Assembly (NCBI GenBank): GCA_031177795.1
Contig: JAPSKG010000021.1
Span: 1-16,372 of the forward strand
DNA: 16,372 nucleotides
Direction: 5' to 3'
DNA from: Domibacillus sp.
Lineage (GTDB): Bacteria > Bacillota > Bacilli > Bacillales > Domibacillaceae
In this document: piece after piece, positions 1-6,436 of the stretch
Layout of the letters: every line of letters starts with the position of its first letter
How positions within the stretch are numbered: position 1 is the first letter of the stretch
Position numbers and translations under genes: made by a program
Notes under the pieces: generated by a model
Seen by the model: only the letters and a program-made list of their open reading frames with translations
Told to the model about the DNA's origin: nothing
The model's database searches: none

Positions 1-1268
1 CTGGAAGCGAAGCCGCTTTTCAAATTGCAGAGCGGGGCTTGCGCGTCAATTTATATGAAATGAGACCGGTAAAACAAACTCCGGCTCACCACACAGACAA
101 ATTTGCAGAACTTGTTTGCAGTAATTCCCTTAGAGCAAACGGTTTAACGAACGCTGTTGGCGTATTAAAAGAAGAAATGCGCCGTTTAAACTCTGTTATC
201 ATCAGCTCAGCAGACGCATGTGCAGTTCCGGCAGGCGGAGCGCTTGCAGTAGACCGGCATGAATTTGCTGGCCACGTGACAGAACGGGTAAAAAACCACC
301 CGAACGTGACAGTCATAAATGAAGAAGTCACAGAAATTCCTGAAGGCATAACGGTTATCGCTACAGGGCCGCTGACAACAAGCGGCTTGGCTGAAAAAAT
401 TCAAGGGTTAACTGGTGAAGAGTATTTATATTTTTATGATGCAGCTGCGCCAATCGTAGAAAAAGATAGTATAAACATGGAAATTGCTTACTTAAAATCA
501 CGTTATGATAAAGGGGAAGCTGCTTACTTAAACTGCCCAATGAACGAAGAAGAATTTGACCGTTTTTACGAAGCTCTTGTGGCGGCAGAAACTGTGCCAT
601 TAAAAGAATTTGAAAAAGAAATTTTCTTTGAAGGCTGCATGCCGATTGAAGTAATGGCCAGCCGCGGCAAAAAAACAATGCTGTTTGGCCCAATGAAGCC
701 GGTAGGACTAGAAGATCCACGTACAGGAAAACGTCCTTATGCAGTTGTTCAGCTGCGCCAGGATAATGCCGCAGGTACACTTTATAATATTGTTGGTTTT
801 CAGACACATTTGAAATGGGGGCCTCAAAAAGAAGTGCTTCAATTAATTCCTGGTCTTGAAAACGTAGAAATTGTCCGTTATGGGGTAATGCACCGCAATA
901 CATTTATTAATTCACCAAAAGCGTTGTTGCCGACATATCAATTAAAAGACCGACCGAACCTTTTCTTTGCAGGACAAATGACAGGGGTTGAAGGATACGT
1001 GGAATCAGCAGCTAGTGGATTGTTAGCAGGAATTAATGCTGCACGCCTTGCTCTTGGGCAAAATCCTGTAACAGCGCCTGAGGAAACAGCTATTGGCGGC
1101 ATGGCTCATTATATTACGCATGCATCGCCGGATAATTTTCAACCTATGAATGCCAACTTCGGATTATTTCCAGCTTTGCCGGTTAAAATTAAAGGGAAAA
1201 AAGAGCGGTATGAAGCGCTTGCTGACCGCGCTTTACAAACAATTCAAACTTTTTCGAAAAGTTTGTAA
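1..1268 (+). CDS. trmFO: TrmFO, methylenetetrahydrofolate-tRNA-(uracil-5-)-methyltransferase, 5' partial
   Basis: This is the folate- and FAD-dependent enzyme that makes m5U at position 54 of the tRNA T-loop, a cytosolic enzyme of the Gid/TrmFO family. The reading frame is open from base 3 and begins in GSEAAFQIAERG, the tail of the N-terminal FAD-binding Rossmann motif, so the true start lies before the window. The TTG at 39 is internal. Aligning ELVCSNSLR with Cys53 of the B. subtilis protein puts FFEGCMPIEVM at Cys226 (the second key cysteine) and gives a total of 435 residues, the usual length. About 14 N-terminal residues are therefore missing. Later landmarks are RTGKRPYAVVQLRQ, VGFQTHLKWGPQ and FAGQMTGVEGYVESAASG, a second FAD-contact region. 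The family assignment is very secure. In Bacilli the gene normally sits between topA and xerC, as here. Confidence 0.97.
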   Translation, partial: GSEAAFQIAERGLRVNLYEMRPVKQTPAHHTDKFAELVCSNSLRANGLTNAVGVLKEEMRRLNSVIISSADACAVPAGGALAVDRHEFAGHVTERVKNHPNVTVINEEVTEIPEGITVIATGPLTTSGLAEKIQGLTGEEYLYFYDAAAPIVEKDSINMEIAYLKSRYDKGEAAYLNCPMNEEEFDRFYEALVAAETVPLKEFEKEIFFEGCMPIEVMASRGKKTMLFGPMKPVGLEDPRTGKRPYAVVQLRQDNAAGTLYNIVGFQTHLKWGPQKEVLQLIPGLENVEIVRYGVMHRNTFINSPKALLPTYQLKDRPNLFFAGQMTGVEGYVESAASGLLAGINAARLALGQNPVTAPEETAIGGMAHYITHASPDNFQPMNANFGLFPALPVKIKGKKERYEALADRALQTIQTFSKSL

Positions 1269-1273
1269 ACTTC

Positions 1274-1302
1274 TTGCGAGGGGCTGCTACATGTGTTATC
1301 AT
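1274..1302 (+). promoter_or_regulatory. Candidate sigma-A promoter for xerC-hslV-hslU-codY
   Basis: TTGCGA at 1274-1279, a 17-nt spacer, then TATCAT at 1297-1302. TG at 1294-1295 one base upstream makes an extended -10 (TGTTATCAT). The start of transcription would fall near 1309, just ahead of the xerC ribosome site. From memory, B. subtilis codV-clpQ-clpY-codY is transcribed from a sigma-A promoter upstream of codV, which agrees with this position. The -10 lies within the stem-loop listed at 1281-1316. This was read by eye and is untested. Confidence 0.5.
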
Positions 1303-1316
1303 TTAGTAGCCCTTTT
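1281..1316 (+). terminator. Stem-loop between trmFO and xerC, possible weak terminator
   Basis: GGGCTGCTA (1281-1289) pairs with TAGTAGCCC (1304-1312), nine pairs with one G-U. After a C/T mismatch, ATG (1291-1293) can pair with CAT (1300-1302). Only four T residues follow (1313-1316) before the xerC ribosome site GAGGTGAG. The short T-tract suggests partial termination or read-through from trmFO rather than a hard stop. Confidence 0.5.
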
Positions 1317-1329
1317 ATGAGGTGAGAAA

Positions 1330-2229
1330 ATGTCAAAACTTTTCATAAATTATACACATTCTTATTTTGCTTATCTGCAAATAGAAAAAAACAGCTCTGT
1401 CCACACGATTCAAAATTACCGTGATGACCTGGAGCACTTTTTTATGTTTATGGAACAACAAAATATAAGAACTCTGCAGGATGTAAACCATCAAACTGCC
1501 CGGCTTTACCTGACTGTACTGCATGAAAAAAAAATGGCTCGTGCTTCTGTTTCAAGAAAGATATCGGCGCTTCGAGGGTTTTACCGTTATCTGATGAGGG
1601 AAAACGTGACAAAAGAAAATCCCTTTTTGCTTGTGCACCGTCCAAAAGGAACTAAAAAGCTTCCTTCATTTTTTTATGAAGAAGAAATGAAAGAACTGTT
1701 TAAGACAGTGCAAGGAACGGATCCAATTGCTTTTCGCAATCAGGCATTATTAGAGCTTTTATATGGGACTGGCATTCGAGTAAGTGAATGTGCTAGCTTA
1801 ACAACAGAAGAAATTGATACAAACCTTGGAGTTATTTTAGTGCACGGAAAGGGCGGAAAAGAACGGTATGTGCCTTATGGAAGTTTTGCTGCCGAAGCCA
1901 TACAAACATACTTAAAATCTGGCCGCCCCATCCTTATGAAAAACACTCAGCACAATAAGCTGTTTGTTAATTTCAGGGGAGCCCCTATTACAACCGGCGG
2001 TATTCGCCACGTATTAAATCAGCTGATTGAAAAAGCATCATTATCCGGAAAAATTCATCCGCACATGTTAAGACATACATTTGCGACGCATATGCTAAAT
2101 AACGGTGCAGATATGAGGACTGTTCAAGAACTGCTTGGGCATGCAAGTTTATCCTCTACCCAAATGTACACACATGTGACAAAAGAGCATTTGCAAAAAA
2201 CATATATGAAACACCATCCACGGGCTTAA
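1330..2229 (+). CDS. xerC: XerC/CodV, site-specific tyrosine recombinase
   Basis: A tyrosine recombinase of the XerC (CodV) type, which with XerD resolves chromosome dimers at dif. It has 299 residues, close to the roughly 304 of B. subtilis CodV. The N-terminal SAM-like core-binding domain spans about residues 5-90 and the catalytic domain about 110-295. All six catalytic residues are visible: Arg150 in YGTGIRVSE, Lys174 in HGKGGKERYVP, His245 and Arg248 in HPHMLRHTFATH, His271 in LLGHASLSSTQ, and the nucleophile Tyr280 in MYTH. The ATG at 1330 has GAGGTGAG (1319-1326) at good spacing. An uninterrupted run of nine A (1526-1534) encodes part of HEKKM. It is the first gene of the codY unit. 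Enzyme class is certain; XerC rather than another Xer member rests on the neighbours. Confidence 0.96.
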   Translation: MSKLFINYTHSYFAYLQIEKNSSVHTIQNYRDDLEHFFMFMEQQNIRTLQDVNHQTARLYLTVLHEKKMARASVSRKISALRGFYRYLMRENVTKENPFLLVHRPKGTKKLPSFFYEEEMKELFKTVQGTDPIAFRNQALLELLYGTGIRVSECASLTTEEIDTNLGVILVHGKGGKERYVPYGSFAAEAIQTYLKSGRPILMKNTQHNKLFVNFRGAPITTGGIRHVLNQLIEKASLSGKIHPHMLRHTFATHMLNNGADMRTVQELLGHASLSSTQMYTHVTKEHLQKTYMKHHPRA

Positions 2230-2242
2230 AGGGGGATCTATA

Positions 2243-2785
2243 ATGGAACAATTTCATGCAACAACGATATTTGCAGTTAAGCATAATGGCTCTTCTGCTA
2301 TGTCAGGAGATGGCCAGGTAACCTTTGGGAACGCTGTGGTAATGAAACATACCGCAAAAAAAGTACGCCGCCTTTTCAATGGAAAAGTTGTTGCCGGCTT
2401 TGCAGGCTCTGTGGCCGACGCTTTTACTTTGTTTGAGTTATTTGAAAAAAAACTAAATGAGTACAGCGGAAATCTGCAGAGGGCAGCTGTTGAACTTGCG
2501 AAAGAATGGCGGACAGATAAAATGCTTCGTCGATTAGAAGCTATGCTTATTGTCATGGACAAAGAAAATTTGCTTCTAGTTTCTGGAACCGGGGAAGTAA
2601 TAGAGCCGGATGATGGCATTCTTGCGATCGGCTCGGGGGGGAATTATGCTTTGTCGGCAGGACGTGCTTTAAAGCAATTTGCCCCAAATTTATCCGCTTT
2701 TGAAATTGCAGAAGCGGCACTGAAAACAGCAGCTGATATATGTGTTTATACAAATCATAATATAATTGTAGAAGAGCTGAAGTGA
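2243..2785 (+). CDS. hslV: HslV/ClpQ, peptidase subunit of the HslUV protease
   Basis: This is the proteasome-beta-like peptidase that forms the proteolytic chamber of the cytosolic ATP-dependent HslUV (ClpYQ, CodWX) protease. It has 180 residues, the normal size. Near the N-terminus, HATTIFAVKHNGSSAMSGDGQVTFG contains the Thr-Thr start of the mature canonical protein (Thr7, Thr8), then the SGDGQVT loop. GFAGSVADAFTLFE and LLVSGTGEVIEPDDGILAIGSGG are further family hallmarks. The sequence before Thr7 is MEQFHA, so position 2 is Glu and not the Ser reported as nucleophile in B. subtilis CodW. An N-terminal Thr after processing is the likelier nucleophile. The ribosome site AAAGGGGGAT (2228-2236) follows the xerC stop. 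The hslV stop lies just before the hslU ribosome site. Confidence 0.96.
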   Translation: MEQFHATTIFAVKHNGSSAMSGDGQVTFGNAVVMKHTAKKVRRLFNGKVVAGFAGSVADAFTLFELFEKKLNEYSGNLQRAAVELAKEWRTDKMLRRLEAMLIVMDKENLLLVSGTGEVIEPDDGILAIGSGGNYALSAGRALKQFAPNLSAFEIAEAALKTAADICVYTNHNIIVEELK

Positions 2786-2796
2786 GGAGTGGGAAA

Positions 2797-4206
2797 ATGA
2801 AACAAAACGCAATGGAGTTAACACCCCGCCAAATCGTCGAGCGTCTTGATCAATATATTGTCGGACAAAAAGAAGCAAAAAAAGCAGTAGCGGTTGCACT
2901 GCGTAACCGGTATCGGCGAAGTTTGCTTGATGAATCCATCCGTGATGAAGTGATTCCAAAAAATATGCTGATGATTGGACCAACTGGAGTCGGGAAAACG
3001 GAAATTGCCCGGAGAATGGCAAAGCTTGCAGGAGCGCCGTTTATAAAAGTAGAAGCAACAAAGTTTACTGAAGTGGGATATGTTGGACGAGATGTTGAGT
3101 CCATGGTTCGAGATTTGGCAGAAACAGCTGTCCGCCTTGTAAAAGAAGAAAAAATGAGTGAAGTAAGGGAACCGGCAAAAGAAGCGGCAAACCGCCGGTT
3201 AGTAGAGCTGCTTGTTCCTTCCCGTAAAAAAGCGTCTGCTGTTAAAAATCCATTCGAAATGTTGTTTGGCGGCGGGAATGGCCAGCAAAGTGAGCCGGAA
3301 GATTCTGCTGAAGAAACGTCTGTTTATGAAAAACGGCGTTTAATGGAGCGGAAGCTAGCTGCCGGTGAGCTTGAAGAAGAAATTATTACAGTTGAAGTAG
3401 AAGAACAGCAGCCATCTATGTTTGATTTATTCCAAGGATCTGGAATGGAACAGATGGGGATGAACATGCAAGATGCCCTTGGTGGACTTATGCCAAAAAA
3501 GAAAAAGAAAAAAAAGCTGGCCGTAAAAGATGCCCGCCCTGTTCTTGAACAGGAAGAAGCGCAAAAATTGATTGATATGGATGAAGTGACCCAGGAGGCA
3601 GTTAGGCGCGCTGAACAAACTGGCATCATTTTCATTGATGAAATTGATAAAATTGCGGTAAAAGGCGGAGCTCAGTCTGGAGCAAATGTTTCGCGTGAAG
3701 GTGTACAACGTGATATTTTGCCAATTGTTGAAGGATCAACAATTGTTACAAAATACGGAACAGTAAAAACAGATTATATATTATTTGTGGCGGCAGGAGC
3801 ATTTCACATGTCCAAGCCTTCTGATTTAATTCCAGAGCTTCAAGGGCGGTTTCCAATTCGTGTGGAATTGGAAAAGCTATCTACAGAAGATTTTGTTCGA
3901 ATCTTAGTAGAGCCTGATAACGCTCTTTTAAAGCAATATAAAGCGTTGCTTGAAACCGAAGGAATTCAAATTGAATTTACAAATGAAGCAGTTCAGCGTT
4001 TGGCTGAAATTGCTTTTCACGTAAATGGAGAAACGGATAATATTGGAGCGCGGCGCCTTCATACGATCATGGAAAAACTTCTTGAAGATTTGTCGTTTGA
4101 AGCACCGGATATAATGATGGAGAAAATTACTATAACGCCGCAATACGTGGATGAAAAATTATCTGCCATTTCTAAAAACAAAGACTTGAGCGAATTTATT
4201 TTATAA
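2797..4206 (+). CDS. hslU: HslU/ClpY, AAA+ ATPase subunit of the HslUV protease
   Basis: The hexameric AAA+ unfoldase that feeds substrates into HslV. I start it at ATG 2797, which has AGGAG at 2785-2789 with 7-nt spacing, giving 469 residues (about 467 in B. subtilis). A GTG at 2782 is in frame but overlaps the hslV stop and would add only five residues upstream of the ribosome site. Visible motifs are Walker A GPTGVGKT (61-68, Lys67), pore region GYVGRDVES, Walker B IIFIDE (277-282, Asp281 and Glu282) and sensor-2 GARRLH (417-422). The I-domain insertion, about residues 105-250, includes a seven-lysine run after LMP. The C-terminal EFIL is the usual tail that docks into HslV. The gene lies between hslV and codY as in other Bacilli. 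Confidence 0.97.
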   Translation: MKQNAMELTPRQIVERLDQYIVGQKEAKKAVAVALRNRYRRSLLDESIRDEVIPKNMLMIGPTGVGKTEIARRMAKLAGAPFIKVEATKFTEVGYVGRDVESMVRDLAETAVRLVKEEKMSEVREPAKEAANRRLVELLVPSRKKASAVKNPFEMLFGGGNGQQSEPEDSAEETSVYEKRRLMERKLAAGELEEEIITVEVEEQQPSMFDLFQGSGMEQMGMNMQDALGGLMPKKKKKKKLAVKDARPVLEQEEAQKLIDMDEVTQEAVRRAEQTGIIFIDEIDKIAVKGGAQSGANVSREGVQRDILPIVEGSTIVTKYGTVKTDYILFVAAGAFHMSKPSDLIPELQGRFPIRVELEKLSTEDFVRILVEPDNALLKQYKALLETEGIQIEFTNEAVQRLAEIAFHVNGETDNIGARRLHTIMEKLLEDLSFEAPDIMMEKITITPQYVDEKLSAISKNKDLSEFIL

Positions 4207-4225
4207 ACATACGGAGGAACAATGA

Positions 4226-5005
4226 ATGAATCTTTTAGAAAAAACCCGCAAGATAAATAAAATGCTGCAAAATGCAGCTGGTAAAACAGTGAATTTTAAA
4301 GAAATGGCGGAGTCTCTTTCTGAAGTAATACAAGCAAATATTTTTGTTGTCAGCCGCCGCGGGAAGTTACTCGGATTTGGCGTGAATCAACAAATTGAAA
4401 ACGATCGGATGAAACAAATGCTTGCAGAGCGTCAGTTTCCCGAGCAATATACAAAAAACTTGTTTAATTTAACAGAAACTTCGTCAAATCTGGATGTAAA
4501 CAGCGAGTATACAGCTTTTCCAGTGGAAAACAAAGAACTATTTGCAAGCGGTTTGACAACGATTGTTCCAATTGTCGGTGCAGGAGAGCGCCTTGGCACA
4601 CTTGTTTTGGCGCGACTTGAAGAACAATTTCACGACGACGAATTAATCCTGGCTGAATACGGAGCTACCGTAGTGGGTATGGAGATTTTGCGCGAAAAAG
4701 CAGAAGAAATGCAGGAAGAAGCACGCAGTAAAGCAGTTGTACAAATGGCAATCAGTTCTCTTTCATACAGCGAACTGGAAGCCATTGAACATATTTTTGA
4801 GGAGCTTGATGGAAAAGAAGGGCTGTTGGTCGCTTCAAAAATTGCTGATCGTGTTGGCATTACAAGATCGGTAATTGTAAATGCTCTTCGGAAACTGGAA
4901 AGTGCCGGTGTTATTGAGTCTCGCTCGCTTGGAATGAAAGGAACATATATTAAAGTATTAAACGATAAGTTTTTAATGGAATTAGAAAAATTAAAATCCA
5001 ATTAA
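4226..5005 (+). CDS. codY: CodY, GTP- and branched-chain-amino-acid-sensing global repressor
   Basis: CodY is the pleiotropic DNA-binding repressor of stationary-phase, amino-acid uptake and motility genes in Firmicutes. The protein has 259 residues, the exact family length. The N-terminal GAF domain (about 1-155) keeps the isoleucine/valine pocket: Arg61, Met62, Met65, Phe71, Tyr75 and the Thr96-Ala-Phe98-Pro99-Val100 strand. A long linker helix (about 156-175) leads to the C-terminal winged helix. Its helix-turn-helix is about residues 203-226 (ASKIADRVGITRSVIVNALRK, given here only in outline), including Ser215, the residue phosphorylated in B. subtilis CodY. The start is ATG 4226 with GGAGG at 4213-4217; the ATG at 4222 is out of frame. 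A strong terminator follows directly. The flagellar operon downstream is a known CodY target in B. subtilis. Confidence 0.98.
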   Translation: MNLLEKTRKINKMLQNAAGKTVNFKEMAESLSEVIQANIFVVSRRGKLLGFGVNQQIENDRMKQMLAERQFPEQYTKNLFNLTETSSNLDVNSEYTAFPVENKELFASGLTTIVPIVGAGERLGTLVLARLEEQFHDDELILAEYGATVVGMEILREKAEEMQEEARSKAVVQMAISSLSYSELEAIEHIFEELDGKEGLLVASKIADRVGITRSVIVNALRKLESAGVIESRSLGMKGTYIKVLNDKFLMELEKLKSN

Positions 5006-5006
5006 T

Positions 5007-5045
5007 GAAAAAGCATCAGCAGAGTTTTCTGCTGATGCTTTTTTT
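5007..5045 (+). terminator. Rho-independent terminator after codY
   Basis: AGCATCAGCAGA (5012-5023) pairs perfectly with TCTGCTGATGCT (5028-5039) around a GTTT loop. The right arm runs into seven T (5039-5045), and upstream A residues (5008-5011) extend the stem. It begins just after the codY stop and separates the codY unit from the flagellar operon. Confidence 0.95.
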
Positions 5046-5054
5046 GAATTTTTT

Positions 5055-5082
5055 TTGTATATAACCAGATACACTGTATAAT
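5055..5082 (+). promoter_or_regulatory. Candidate sigma-A promoter for the fla/che operon (distal)
   Basis: A consensus -10 hexamer TATAAT (5077-5082) lies 16 nt after TTGTAT (5055-5060), a weak -35. Transcription would start near 5089 and leave a leader of about 150 nt before flgB. The whole 5046-5242 interval is extremely AT-rich and carries no gene. In B. subtilis the corresponding position holds the sigma-A promoter of fla/che. I saw no convincing sigma-D element (TAAA-N15-GCCGATAT) in this interval. Confidence 0.45.
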
Positions 5083-5088
5083 AAAAAT

Positions 5089-5103
5089 AGATTGTGGAAA
5101 ATT
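5089..5103. promoter_or_regulatory. Weak CodY-box-like sequence
   Basis: Compared with the CodY consensus AATTTTCWGAAAATT, the 15-mer here keeps the whole right half (GAAAATT, 5097-5103) but has five mismatches in the left half and centre. It lies at the predicted start of the TATAAT promoter. Partial matches are expected by chance in AT-rich DNA, so this is a suggestion only. Confidence 0.2.
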
Positions 5104-5175
5104 TCTCTATCAATAAAAAAAATATGAAATTTTAATGTTAATTTTACAAACTACCGTGTTGGAAAATAACTTTTA

Positions 5176-5184
5176 TGTTATATT
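5176..5184 (+). promoter_or_regulatory. Candidate extended -10 (proximal fla/che promoter)
   Basis: TG at 5176-5177, one base, then TATATT at 5179-5184, an extended -10 element. I see no good -35 at 16-18 nt upstream. A start near 5191 would give a leader of about 50 nt before flgB. Just downstream is a 12-bp perfect palindrome (GTTTATATAAAC, 5212-5223). Confidence 0.3.
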
Positions 5185-5242
5185 TTTTAAAGTGTAAATA
5201 AATTAAATAATGTTTATATAAACGGTAAACGGAGTGATCGTT

Positions 5243-5629
5243 TTGAAACTTTTTTCAAATTCTATTACAGCCCTGGAACGCGGCTTGGATTATGCGTCTT
5301 TACAACAGAAAACGATTGCAAATAATATAGCAAATGTGGATACTCCAAATTACAAGGCTAAAGATGTAAAATTCAAAAGATTAATGGAAGATGCCCAGCA
5401 TTCGTTAAGTGCCGTAAAAACAGATCCCCGCCACCTTGAGTTTTCATCTATGGCAAAAACAATGAACGTGGCACAAATAAAAGCGTCATACAGTCAAAAC
5501 GGAAACAGCGTAGATTTAGATGCTGAAATGTCAAAACTTGCGGAAAATCAACTTTATTACAATGCGCTGACAGATCGTCTCGGATCCAAATTCACTTCGT
5601 TATCCAATGTCATTAAAGGAGGTAGATAA
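5243..5629 (+). CDS. flgB: FlgB, proximal rod protein
   Basis: FlgB is a proximal rod subunit of the flagellar basal body, exported by the flagellar type III system. I start it at TTG 5243 (MKLFSNSITALERGLDYA), 128 residues, matching the roughly 129 of B. subtilis FlgB, which also begins with M-x-L-F. GGAG (5231-5234) is 8 nt upstream. An in-frame GTG at 5234 overlaps that ribosome site and is less likely. The family motif NNIANVDTPNYKAKDVKF, shared by rod and hook proteins, is near residues 30-48. The C-terminal ELAENQLYYNALTDRL is the conserved D0 helix. It is the first gene of the fla/che operon. The stop follows an AAGGAGG (5616-5622) that serves flgC. Confidence 0.95.
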   Translation: MKLFSNSITALERGLDYASLQQKTIANNIANVDTPNYKAKDVKFKRLMEDAQHSLSAVKTDPRHLEFSSMAKTMNVAQIKASYSQNGNSVDLDAEMSKLAENQLYYNALTDRLGSKFTSLSNVIKGGR

Positions 5630-5631
5630 AA

Positions 5632-6078
5632 ATGTTTAATGGTATGAATATTACTTCCTCAGCTTTAACTGCACAACGGTTAAGAATGGATATTATTTCT
5701 TCGAACATGGCGAATGTTGATTCAACTCGGGCTAAACTTGTAAATGGAGAATGGCAGCCGTATCAGCGAAAAGCCGTGGTTCTTCAGCCGAAAGAAAACT
5801 CATTTGCCTCGTTTTTTAAACAGGCATCAAGCCAGCAGCAAGCGGGAAATGGTGTGCAAGTAACAAAAATTGTAGAAGACACAAAAACGCCTAATAAACT
5901 TGTGTTTGACCCGGAACACCCAGACGCCAATGAAAATGGGTATGTGGCATTGCCAAACGTCGACCCATTACGAGAAATGGTAGATTTAATGAGTGTTACA
6001 CGTTCTTACGAAGCAAATATTACAGTGTTTAATGCATCAAAAGCAATGATGACAAAAGCACTTGAACTTGGAAAATAA
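5632..6078 (+). CDS. flgC: FlgC, proximal rod protein
   Basis: FlgC is a second proximal rod subunit, assembled next to FlgB on FliE. It has 148 residues (about 150 in B. subtilis). The N-terminal D0 region reads ITSSALTAQRLRMDIISSNMANVDST, where SSNMANVDST is the rod-protein signature. The C-terminal half has NGYVALPNVDPLREMVDLMS and SYEANITVFNASKAM, the typical C-terminal D0 helix ending in ALELGK. ATG 5632 comes 2 nt after the flgB stop, with AAGGAGG at 5616-5622. Confidence 0.97.
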   Translation: MFNGMNITSSALTAQRLRMDIISSNMANVDSTRAKLVNGEWQPYQRKAVVLQPKENSFASFFKQASSQQQAGNGVQVTKIVEDTKTPNKLVFDPEHPDANENGYVALPNVDPLREMVDLMSVTRSYEANITVFNASKAMMTKALELGK

Positions 6079-6091
6079 GGAGGTAAAATAA

Positions 6092-6397
6092 ATGGCGATA
6101 GAATCTTTAAATTCAGTTTCTTCCGCAATGGTTACACCTGGTAATACACTGAAAACAGCTACCCCTTATGAATCCCAGCAGAAATTTGCGAATTTTTTGA
6201 AAGATTCCATAAATAACGTAATGAAAACAGAAGAAACATCTAATCAATTAACATCCAAAATGATCAACGGTGAAAACGTTGATATTCATCAAGTAATGAC
6301 GGCTGCACAAAAATCAGGAATTACGCTGCAACTAACGCTGGAAGTACGAAATAAAGCTATAGAAGCTTATCAAGAAATGATGCGTATGCAAATGTAA
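6092..6397 (+). CDS. fliE: FliE, hook-basal body adaptor protein
   Basis: FliE joins the MS ring (FliF) to the rod and is thought to be the first substrate of the export gate. It has 101 residues, against about 106 in B. subtilis. The C-terminal half is diagnostic: ENVDIHQVMTAAQKSGITLQLTLEVRNKAIEAYQEMMRMQM, read here only for its pattern, with the VRNKAIEAYQEMMRM ending common to the family. The N-terminal third is Ser/Thr-rich and variable. ATG 6092 has AAGGAGG at 6077-6083, overlapping the flgC stop. Confidence 0.95.
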   Translation: MAIESLNSVSSAMVTPGNTLKTATPYESQQKFANFLKDSINNVMKTEETSNQLTSKMINGENVDIHQVMTAAQKSGITLQLTLEVRNKAIEAYQEMMRMQM

Positions 6398-6436
6398 TGT
6401 GAATTTTGCAAGGTAATAGGCAACCGGGGGATCAGA

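Noticed and set aside
39..41. TTG as the start of trmFO
   Set aside because: The frame is open back to base 3 and encodes conserved FAD-motif residues (GSEAAFQIAERG); the Cys53/Cys226 positions and total length fit only if the start is upstream of the window.
361..903. 180-codon open frame on the minus strand across trmFO
   Set aside because: It is antisense to a clearly conserved gene, has no recognisable protein features, and fits a shadow frame.
2782..2796. GTG 2782 as the hslU start
   Set aside because: It overlaps the hslV stop and lies upstream of the AGGAG that fits ATG 2797; the extra residues do not match the family N-terminus.
6398..6436. Short inverted repeat (TTGC/GCAA) between fliE and fliF
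   Set aside because: Only four pairs with a long loop; too weak to be a terminator or a regulatory structure.
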